This document shows positions 1 through 4,175 of a DNA stretch of 5,687 nt, one piece after another. Under the pieces are notes generated by a model that saw nothing but the letters and a program-made list of their open reading frames with translations, was not told the DNA's origin and made no database searches. Both the position numbers and the translations under genes were made by a program. Positions within the stretch are counted from its first letter, which is position 1; the number at the start of each line of letters is the position of its first letter. The DNA lies in contig JAHLWE010000024.1 in the NCBI GenBank assembly GCA_019058135.1, positions 1 to 5,687 on the forward strand. The letters run 5' to 3'. This DNA is from Promethearchaeota archaeon. GTDB taxonomy: Archaea > Asgardarchaeota > Lokiarchaeia > Sigyniarchaeales > SOKP01.

Positions 1-450
1 GCTATATCCAATAAAAGCTAAAGTAGATTCATCATATGATTTGTGATCAATGATTTCAAATCGTTTAAGAAATTTATAACCGACCATTCTTAATAGTTCA
101 TCTTGTCTGCTTTCTCTATGAAGTCCAGTAGCTATTAAAATTTTTATTTGTTCATCTCTAATTCCGATTTCTTCAAATATTTCAGTTAAAGCTTTTAAAA
201 TTATTTTAGAAGGAGACGGTCTTGTAGCGTCACTAATAACAATTATGATAGAAATTTCATGAAATTTTGCTTTTTGTTGAATTAATTCTTTCAAAGGTAA
301 AGTCCCAATTGGATCATTTATTTTTGCTTTAATTTCTTCAACAGGGTTGAGTATTTCTTTTTCTTCTGGTGCTTTTATTATTGTAAAGTTTAAATTATCA
401 GATAGTTCAACATTTAACCCATTTTTACCGTATTTAAAATGGACCTTCAT
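1..450 (-). CDS. larA: LarA-family nickel-pincer racemase, N-terminal part (cut by window edge)
   Basis: Translating the minus strand from the ATG at 450 gives 150 uninterrupted codons that run off the left edge, so only about the first third of a protein usually near 420-430 aa is present. The segment matches the LarA N-terminal (DUF2088) domain. NDPIGT at 45-50 corresponds to DNPIG in Lactobacillus LarA. VISDATRPSPSKII at 71-84 is the signature DxTRP motif, with D74 and R77 equivalent to D72 and R75. IATGLHR at 106-112 carries H111, equivalent to catalytic His108. LarA interconverts D- and L-lactate with a covalently bound nickel pincer cofactor made by LarB, LarC and LarE. Many homologues act on other 2-hydroxyacids, so the substrate is not certain. 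The second catalytic histidine and the cofactor-binding lysine would lie outside the window. The gene is divergent from the hydrolase at 514, and its promoter lies in the 63-bp gap. Family confidence is high; lactate specificity is inference. Confidence 0.88.
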   Translation of the reverse strand, partial: MKVHFKYGKNGLNVELSDNLNFTIIKAPEEKEILNPVEEIKAKINDPIGTLPLKELIQQKAKFHEISIIIVISDATRPSPSKIILKALTEIFEEIGIRDEQIKILIATGLHRESRQDELLRMVGYKFLKRFEIIDHKSYDESTLAFIGYS

Positions 451-471
451 TATTGTATTAAAATCAAGGCA

Positions 472-481
472 TAAAAATAAA
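472..481 (-). promoter_or_regulatory. Putative TATA box for larA
   Basis: On the minus strand TTTATTTTTA (481 down to 472) is preceded by an A-rich BRE-like TTAAAAG. It lies about 22-31 nt upstream of the larA ATG at 450. With the usual archaeal spacing of about 25 nt from TATA to transcription start, the mRNA would begin within a few bases of the ATG, making it leaderless or nearly so. No Shine-Dalgarno-like sequence precedes the ATG, which fits. In such AT-rich DNA a TATA match alone is weak evidence. Confidence 0.4.
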
Positions 482-489
482 CTTTTAAT
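473..489 (+). promoter_or_regulatory. Putative BRE/TATA element for the hydrolase-HAD operon
   Basis: AAAATAAA (473-480) followed by CTTTTAAT (482-489) resembles an archaeal BRE plus TATA pair. It lies about 25-30 nt upstream of the ATG at 514, predicting a start of transcription near 510-514 and a leaderless message. It directly abuts or overlaps the predicted larA TATA box, so the two divergent promoters may compete. The placement also argues against the TTG at 505 as the hydrolase start, because that codon would lie at or upstream of the transcription start. Confidence 0.4.
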
Positions 490-513
490 TGATAGAGAAT
501 ACACTTGATTATT

Positions 514-1407
514 ATGAATAGAAATTATATGAGAAGCGAAACATTCGAAGGAACTTTTCCTTTTAAGCCTAATTTTAAAGAGATTAATGGATTTCAAATG
601 CACTACGTTGACGAGGGTAGCGGAGAGCCAATTGTTTGCCTTCACGGAATGCCGACTTGGGGTTATCTTTATCGAAATTTCATTGAAGTTTTATCAAAAA
701 ATTATCGTGTTATAGCACCTGATCAAATGGGTTTTGGTAAAAGTGATGTTCCGCAAGATAAACCATACTTATTGAAACAACATATTGATAATTTAACGAA
801 ATTATTACTTAGCTTGGATTTAAAGGATATTACATTTGTTGGACAGGATTGGGGCGGGCCAGTAATGTTTGGTTTTGCAATTGATTATCCCGAGAAAGTA
901 AAACGATTAGTTATAATGAATACAGCAATTGGCATTATGAAAGAAGGAGCTAAACCATGGTATTATGAATTAGAAAAGAGGGGAAAATATGAGAAGTTTT
1001 TTTCAAATATGAAGGAGAAAATTCCTAAATTATTTCAAACAGCAATTTATAATAAGGAAAAAATTACACCCACAATGTTAAAAGCATATACAACCCCATT
1101 TCCAAACAAGGAATCCTGTATTGGGGCAGTTGCTTGGCCTAGAGATATACCTATTGGAAATTCACATCCAAGTGCAGAAGCTATGCTACATATTCGTGAA
1201 AATTTAGATATGTTAGCAGATAAGCCAAAATTATTGATTTGGGGTCTAAAAGATCCAGTATTTCCTCCAAGAGTGATTGATTGGTGGAACAAAATATATC
1301 CAGGGATTGAAACGCATAAAATAGAACATGCATCACATTTCTTACAAGAAGACGCTCCCGATAAAATTATTTTGTGGATTGAAAAGTTTCTTGAAAATAA
1401 TCCATAA
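514..1407 (+). CDS. Haloalkane-dehalogenase-like alpha/beta hydrolase
   Basis: This is a soluble 297-aa protein, the usual length for haloalkane dehalogenases and their relatives. Counting from the ATG at 514, the order is: HGMPTWGYLYR at 44-54 (oxyanion loop); APDQMGFGKSD at 68-78; VGQDWGG at 109-115 with nucleophile D112 and halide-binding-type W113; a helical cap to about 220 containing AYTTPFP and WPRDIPI; acid D247 in GLKDP; and base H275 in HASHF. An aspartate nucleophile followed by Trp marks the dehalogenase / epoxide hydrolase / OleB beta-lactone decarboxylase branch rather than serine esterases. The residue after HG is Met, whereas classical dehalogenases have Asn or Glu there, so dehalogenase activity is uncertain. 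An in-frame TTG at 505 and an ATG at 529 are alternative starts. I chose 514 because the upstream TATA-like element would start transcription close to it. It is the first gene of a pair with the HAD phosphatase 26 bp downstream. Confidence 0.85.
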   Translation: MNRNYMRSETFEGTFPFKPNFKEINGFQMHYVDEGSGEPIVCLHGMPTWGYLYRNFIEVLSKNYRVIAPDQMGFGKSDVPQDKPYLLKQHIDNLTKLLLSLDLKDITFVGQDWGGPVMFGFAIDYPEKVKRLVIMNTAIGIMKEGAKPWYYELEKRGKYEKFFSNMKEKIPKLFQTAIYNKEKITPTMLKAYTTPFPNKESCIGAVAWPRDIPIGNSHPSAEAMLHIRENLDMLADKPKLLIWGLKDPVFPPRVIDWWNKIYPGIETHKIEHASHFLQEDAPDKIILWIEKFLENNP

Positions 1408-1433
1408 AAAGGAAAAAAAAGATAATAAATGCC

Positions 1434-2096
1434 ATGAAGAATAGTGATATTTATCTAAGTTTTGATCTTGATAATACACTAATTAAAAACACTAAAGGAA
1501 TTATTAACTCCTTCAATTATGCGTTGGAGAAATATAAAAAAGAGAAAATTCCTCCAAAAATAATAAAGCAAATGATTGGAATTCCTTTACGTGAGATGTT
1601 TAAAGAAGTAACAAATGAATCTCCTGAAAAATATGTATCCACCTTCCGTGATTTTTATAGAAAGAAGGGAATTTATCAGTCAAAACTAATAGAAGGAGTA
1701 AGAAAAAAATTAAAGGAATTAAAAGAAAGTGGTTTTTCTTTAGGGGTATTGTCTTCTAAAAAGCATGAAATGGTCCATAATATTCTAAAAATTTTAAAAA
1801 TAAACCATTTTTTTGATTTATATTTAGGAGAAACCGAGCAGAGAAAGAAAAAATACGATCCAATTACTAAAAAAATATTAAATGAAAAATTTCCCAGCAA
1901 AAAAATAATTGTAATTGGAGATCATATAAATGATCGCAAGGTTGCAGAAATGCTTGGTTGCCCATTTATTGGGCTTTTTACGGGAACAACATCTAAACAA
2001 AAATTAATAGATAATCTATTAGTTCCTCATACAGTATTAAAAAAAATAAGAGATATTGATTCCAGTATAATTTATTCAATATTAAAAGAAAAATGA
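1434..2096 (+). CDS. HAD-superfamily phosphatase, phosphoglycolate phosphatase-like
   Basis: This is a cytosolic 220-aa protein with all four HAD motifs. Motif I is FDLDNTL (10-16), with nucleophile D11 and acid/base D13. Motif II is VLSSK, with S107. Motif III is a lysine in KKKYDP, about K140. Motif IV is IGDHINDRKVAEMLG, with D163 and D167. A small all-helical C1 cap is inserted after motif I and includes IGIPLREMF (48-56), typical of the phosphoglycolate phosphatase / PpaX group. It should hydrolyse a small phosphate ester with Mg2+; the substrate cannot be read from the sequence. Having the second Asp of DxD separates it from L-2-haloacid dehalogenases, which lack it. It starts 26 bp after the hydrolase stop and is probably co-transcribed. 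A short out-of-frame ATG at 1429 encodes only two residues before stopping. The only SD-like sequence (AAGGA, about 1409-1413) is too far from the ATG to be convincing. Confidence 0.86.
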   Translation: MKNSDIYLSFDLDNTLIKNTKGIINSFNYALEKYKKEKIPPKIIKQMIGIPLREMFKEVTNESPEKYVSTFRDFYRKKGIYQSKLIEGVRKKLKELKESGFSLGVLSSKKHEMVHNILKILKINHFFDLYLGETEQRKKKYDPITKKILNEKFPSKKIIVIGDHINDRKVAEMLGCPFIGLFTGTTSKQKLIDNLLVPHTVLKKIRDIDSSIIYSILKEK

Positions 2097-2142
2097 AAAA
2101 TTACAATTTATTTTAATTGATTCATAATCGGCTTGGAGGATA

Positions 2143-2180
2143 GTTGAATAGATTGAATCAATCTCAACGTTTTATTTTTT
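2143..2180 (+). terminator. Stem-loop plus T-rich tract ending the hydrolase-HAD transcript
   Basis: GTTGA (2143-2147) pairs with TCAAC (2164-2168), and GATTG (2151-2155) pairs with CAATC (2159-2163) around an AAT loop, with a three-base ATA bulge on the 5' side. A T-rich run, TTTTATTTTTT (2170-2180), follows at once. The structure begins 47 nt after the HAD stop. Archaeal termination depends mainly on the U-tract, so the stem may be a 3'-end stabiliser or incidental. Confidence 0.5.
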
Positions 2181-2346
2181 CATTTTCTCGACGTCCTCTT
2201 TCCAATTCTTGGAGAAGTTCCTCCACTGTGTTCTTTTTTAAAGATTTAAAACATAAATTAAATTTTTTCCAGTATTTATTATAGTGATAAAAGTTTTTTC
2301 TCTCACCAATTATTATTTTCTCTCTTAATAGGAATAATAAAAATTT
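2164..2346 (-). pseudogene. Protein-like open frame without a good start; possible gene remnant
   Basis: A minus-strand frame is open from just after a TAA at 2349-2347 to a TGA at 2166-2164, about 60 codons. Its last part reads NTVEELLQELERGRRENEK, a charged amphipathic helix that looks like a real C-terminus rather than noise, and the middle contains FYHYNKYWKKF. There is no ATG in the frame. The only conventional alternative start near the helix is a GTG at 2226, which would give about 20 residues. It lies downstream of, and in the same direction as, the 102-aa membrane protein gene. It may be the surviving 3' end of a decayed gene, a gene interrupted by an upstream frameshift, or chance. 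I recognise no family. Confidence 0.28.
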
Positions 2347-2403
2347 TTAGGTGTTTGGAAATGTTAGTGATAAAATTTTTCCTTTATCGAATCTTGCAAG
2401 GAT

Positions 2404-2409
2404 AAAAAA
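2404..2409 (-). terminator. Possible T6 terminator of the membrane-protein pair
   Basis: On the minus strand TTTTTT occurs 15-20 nt after the TAA of the 102-aa gene. A short oligo-T run is the typical archaeal termination signal. No stable hairpin precedes it, and T-runs are common in this AT-rich DNA. Confidence 0.3.
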
Positions 2410-2423
2410 TTACGAGTTAAGAT

Positions 2424-2732
2424 TTAATTTTCTATTTTTTCTAAAATACTATCCTTAATAATTGGTGTAAATTTTTTTAGAAGAATTATATAAAGAATAG
2501 TGAAAAAAAATGCTAGAAAAAACGTCATTGGGACAATATAACTCACTTCCATACCAACAGCTTTTCCTAAATGGCGAAATGTTTCTCTACTAAAAGTTTG
2601 TTGATCCAAAATCCATGATAAATAGGTAAACCATAAAAAAACTAAAAATAAAGAAGATATCAAAATAATTACTTGATATTTTGCTTGAATTCTTAGTTTT
2701 CTTAATTCCTCTTTTAATTTTTCATCTTTCAT
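2424..2732 (-). CDS. Small two-helix membrane protein (102 aa)
   Basis: I do not recognise a family. The protein has a charged, probably helical N-terminus (KDEKLKEELRKLR, 2-14), a hydrophobic helix at about 20-42 rich in Ile, Leu, Phe and Trp, a roughly 21-residue polar loop containing FSRETFRHLGKAVG, a second hydrophobic helix at about 64-85, and a Lys/Glu-containing tail (86-102). The positive-inside rule suggests a hairpin with both ends in the cytoplasm. There is no signal peptide and no catalytic motif. Its ATG lies inside the 3' end of the upstream gene (2722-3003) with an 11-bp overlap in a different frame, so the two are very likely co-transcribed and translationally coupled. A GAGG about 12 nt before the ATG is farther away than ideal. 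It may be one subunit of a two-component membrane complex with its neighbour. Confidence 0.7.
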   Translation of the reverse strand: MKDEKLKEELRKLRIQAKYQVIILISSLFLVFLWFTYLSWILDQQTFSRETFRHLGKAVGMEVSYIVPMTFFLAFFFTILYIILLKKFTPIIKDSILEKIEN

Positions 2733-3003
2733 TCAATTTTTTTTCCTCTTTAAATAACTTTTCAATTTTCTTTTCCGCAGACCTTATAATAAAATAAGAC
2801 GCTATTGCACCTTCAGCTCCAAAAACTGTGCAGCCTATAGACCAGGCAGAGATTTCAATATCTGGTATTATTTGAATAAGGTCATAGGAGAGCATCGCCG
2901 TACCATAAAATAAAATCGAAAGGAAAATAAATTGAAGATATTTTATTACAATAATGAACTTTTGAAGTTTTTCCTTTTCTAAAGTATAAGACAAATAATT
3001 CAC
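2722..3003 (-). CDS. Small two-helix membrane protein (93 aa), first gene of an overlapping pair
   Basis: I do not recognise a family. A short basic/acidic N-terminus (to about residue 15) leads into a hydrophobic helix at about 16-40 (FIIVIKYLQFIFLSILFYG), a short loop with DLIQIIPDIE, a second helix at about 51-73 with small residues (TVFGAEGAIASYFII), and a strongly charged amphipathic tail (KKIEKLFKEEKK). This is the same in-out-in hairpin design as the following 102-aa protein, with which it overlaps by 11 bp. The longest frame starts at GTG 3003. However, GGAGTGA (3006-3000) resembles a Shine-Dalgarno sequence and lies correctly spaced before the in-frame TTG at 2994, so the true start may be 2994, three residues shorter. 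A TATA-like element at 3043-3034 would place transcription initiation near 3011. Confidence 0.7.
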   Translation of the reverse strand: MNYLSYTLEKEKLQKFIIVIKYLQFIFLSILFYGTAMLSYDLIQIIPDIEISAWSIGCTVFGAEGAIASYFIIRSAEKKIEKLFKEEKKLNER

Positions 3004-3006
3004 TCC
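3000..3006 (-). promoter_or_regulatory. SD-like GGAGTGA that bears on the start of the 93-aa gene
   Basis: On the minus strand GGAGTGA (3006-3000) matches the anti-SD-complementary GGAGGTGA with one base missing. The GTG start at 3003 would lie inside it, whereas the TTG at 2994 has a normal gap of 8 nt after GGAG. This favours TTG 2994 if initiation uses SD pairing, and GTG 3003 if the message is effectively leaderless. Confidence 0.4.
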
Positions 3007-3033
3007 ATGTTTAAAAATAAAATAAACAGAATT

Positions 3034-3043
3034 TATTTAAAAA
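3034..3043 (-). promoter_or_regulatory. Putative TATA box for the membrane-protein pair
   Basis: On the minus strand TTTTTAAATA (3043-3034) lies about 31-40 nt upstream of the GTG at 3003. Normal archaeal spacing predicts a transcription start near 3011 and a very short leader that would still include the SD-like GGAG. The 121-bp gap after the esterase gene makes an independent promoter plausible. Confidence 0.4.
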
Positions 3044-3062
3044 CATTATGAGAATATGGTTT

Positions 3063-3068
3063 AAAAAA
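3063..3068 (-). terminator. Possible T6 terminator of the esterase gene
   Basis: TTTTTT on the minus strand (3068-3063) lies about 57-62 nt past the esterase stop and upstream of the promoter proposed for the membrane-protein pair. The placement is sensible but the signal is weak. Confidence 0.25.
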
Positions 3069-3124
3069 GAATTTGTCAACTAATTTACTGAAATTTGCAA
3101 CCAATCTTTTTTTTTATAATATTT

Positions 3125-3895
3125 TCATATTAATACTAGAAATTTATTTATGAAATTCAAAATTTCAGAAAATAATAAATTCTCGTCAGGAATTTTTAAT
3201 ATGGGATGATCGCTGTTTTCTAGCCATAATTTCCTCTTATTTTCGGACATCATCATTTCATAAATCTCTTCCATGCTCGAGGATTTAATCACGCTATCTA
3301 ATCTTCCTTGAATTAATAGAGTAGGACAGGTAATTTTCGGGTAATATTTTTTAAATTCTTTAATTATTTTGAATAGTCTTGTTCCAGCTTTTAGAGGAAA
3401 TTTATCATATCCCACCCACGCACCATCTGTTTCTTTTTCAAATTCATCTATAGGAAGAGGATAAGATTTAATAAAATATTTTACTAACGGAAGCAATTTT
3501 GGTAAGATTCCTTTAACTCCTATGGGAGCACTTATGGTAAATATTGCATCGGGATTTTTTGTAGCACCTAAATATAAACTGAAAATTGCTCCCATGCTAT
3601 GCCCTCCAACAACTATCTTTTTTACTTTTTGCTTTAAGAAATTATATTCAACTTCAAGATCTTCCATCCAAGCAGAGATCGGTGTATCTTTCAATTCTTC
3701 TGGTGTTGTTCCAAATCCGGATAACAACGGAACTCTAACTGTAAAACCTCCTTCATTATGTAGAAATTCTGCCATTGGCTTTAAATCGGCTGCAGTTCCG
3801 CCACCTCCTCCATGTAATAATAAGACACCAATATCATTTCCTTCAAAATAGAAAGGACCAGCACCTGCCATTATATTACGATTAGAATTGTCCAT
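3125..3895 (-). CDS. Est30-like carboxylesterase / monoacylglycerol lipase (alpha/beta hydrolase)
   Basis: This 256-aa soluble protein has the size and motif order of Geobacillus Est30-type carboxylesterases and bacterial monoacylglycerol lipases. GPFYFEGNDIGVLLLHGGGGG (13-33) forms the N-terminal strand and oxyanion loop, LLSGFGTTPEEL (57-68) matches the KGHG.PPEEL region, and GGHSMG (97-102) is the nucleophile elbow with S100. A small cap spans about 125-185. GRLDSVI places the acid at D200, and ENSDHPIL the base at H230. All three triad residues are present, so it should hydrolyse carboxylic esters, probably short to medium acyl chains. The loop HGGGGG is unusual for this family, where HGFTG is typical. 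I chose the ATG at 3895; an ATG at codon 9 (3871) is possible, but conservation starts only after it. No SD is evident, and a TATA-like element at 3935-3926 suggests a short leader. No neighbouring gene indicates the substrate. Confidence 0.88.
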   Translation of the reverse strand: MDNSNRNIMAGAGPFYFEGNDIGVLLLHGGGGGTAADLKPMAEFLHNEGGFTVRVPLLSGFGTTPEELKDTPISAWMEDLEVEYNFLKQKVKKIVVGGHSMGAIFSLYLGATKNPDAIFTISAPIGVKGILPKLLPLVKYFIKSYPLPIDEFEKETDGAWVGYDKFPLKAGTRLFKIIKEFKKYYPKITCPTLLIQGRLDSVIKSSSMEEIYEMMMSENKRKLWLENSDHPILKIPDENLLFSEILNFINKFLVLI

Positions 3896-3925
3896 TTTAA
3901 TTTACTCTTTTATCATATTGTATTT

Positions 3926-3935
3926 ATTAATATAA
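3926..3935 (-). promoter_or_regulatory. Putative TATA box for the esterase gene
   Basis: On the minus strand TTATATTAAT (3935-3926) lies about 31-40 nt before the ATG at 3895, predicting a transcription start near 3905 and a roughly 10-nt leader. The surrounding sequence is nearly all A and T, so the exact box is uncertain. Confidence 0.35.
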
Positions 3936-4101
3936 TATGAAAAACGGTTATTTTTAATTTCCCTTCTTATTCATTTTTTTTTTAAAATTTTCTTTAAGAT
4001 AAATCTATGCACTCTTTATATTTGTAGAGACGAAAAAATATTATATTTTATACTAATGAGGCTTGCTGAATAAATACAGCTGAAGAAAAGGGGGAATCTA
4101 T

Positions 4102-4107
4102 AAAAAA
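4102..4107 (-). terminator. Possible T-rich terminator of the surface protein gene
   Basis: On the minus strand TTCTTCTTTTTT ends at about 4102, roughly 60 nt downstream of the surface protein's TAA. It is the first U-rich stretch the transcript would meet, because the sequence directly after the stop is A-rich on that strand. The evidence is positional and weak. Confidence 0.3.
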
Positions 4108-4120
4108 GAAGAATTTTTAG

Positions 4121-4175
4121 TTTTTTTTTAATTTTTTTTTAATTTATTTTTAATTTATTTCTCATTTATTTCTCA
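4121..4175. repeat. Five-unit 11-bp T-tract tandem array
   Basis: Five consecutive units of exactly 11 bp can be read on the plus strand: T9AA (4121-4131), T9AA (4132-4142), TTTATTTTTAA (4143-4153), TTTATTTCTCA (4154-4164) and TTTATTTCTCA (4165-4175). A further T-run starts the next 11 bp. The last unit and part of the fourth bracket the stop codon (4168-4166) of the surface protein gene. Units change stepwise, with identical pairs at each end, as expected of slippage or unequal duplication. T-tracts repeating about every helical turn would be expected to bend DNA. Confidence 0.75.

Larger units (their letters stand above)
2097..2423. other. 327-bp convergent intergenic region
   Basis: This gap separates the 3' end of the HAD gene (plus) from the 3' end of the 102-aa membrane protein gene (minus). 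It contains the stem-loop terminator at 2143-2180, a start-less protein-like frame on the minus strand at 2164-2346, and a T6 run on the minus strand at 2409-2404 about 15 nt after the membrane gene's stop. I see no RNA gene and no convincing intact gene. A plus-strand frame opening with TTG at 2144, just after GGAGGA (2135-2140), gives a Ser/Phe/Arg-rich product that looks like the antisense of the minus-strand frame. Confidence 0.6.
3896..4165. other. 270-bp gene-free region between surface protein and esterase genes
   Basis: No frame of meaningful length exists here; for example, the plus-strand ATG at 4053 stops after five codons. The region contains the esterase promoter, an imperfect stem in CTTGCTG (8-nt loop) CAGC-TG-AAG at about 4060-4085, a G5 run at 4090-4094 that stands out in the AT-rich background, and most of the 11-bp T-tract array. 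I see no tRNA or other RNA gene. Confidence 0.5.

Noticed and set aside
1047..1292. 81-codon minus-strand frame
   Set aside because: It lies wholly inside the hydrolase gene, which has clear family motifs; this is its antisense shadow.
1676..1900. 74-codon minus-strand frame rich in Phe and Ser
   Set aside because: It is antisense to the HAD gene between motifs I and IV, with composition typical of the complement of a Lys-rich gene.
514..2096. A haloalkane-to-haloacid degradation operon
   Set aside because: The HAD protein has the second motif I Asp (D13) and a phosphoglycolate-phosphatase-type cap. L-2-haloacid dehalogenases lack that Asp. The hydrolase also lacks the usual Asn or Glu after HG.
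2144..2284. Plus-strand frame starting TTG after GGAGGA
   Set aside because: The SD-like GGAGGA is only three bases before the TTG, the product is an improbable Ser/Phe/Arg-rich string, and the opposite strand gives a far more protein-like sequence.
3522..3851. 109-codon plus-strand frame with PPPPP
   Set aside because: It is antisense to the esterase; the proline run is the complement of the five-glycine oxyanion loop.
4053..4085. Possible small RNA or riboswitch around the GCTG/CAGC stem
   Set aside because: The stem is short and bulged, with no recognisable riboswitch core and no clear promoter; it could easily occur by chance.
4121..4175. A CRISPR array or origin repeat
   Set aside because: The units are 11 bp, contiguous without spacers and almost pure A/T, with no ORB-like motif or nearby cas or orc1/cdc6 gene.
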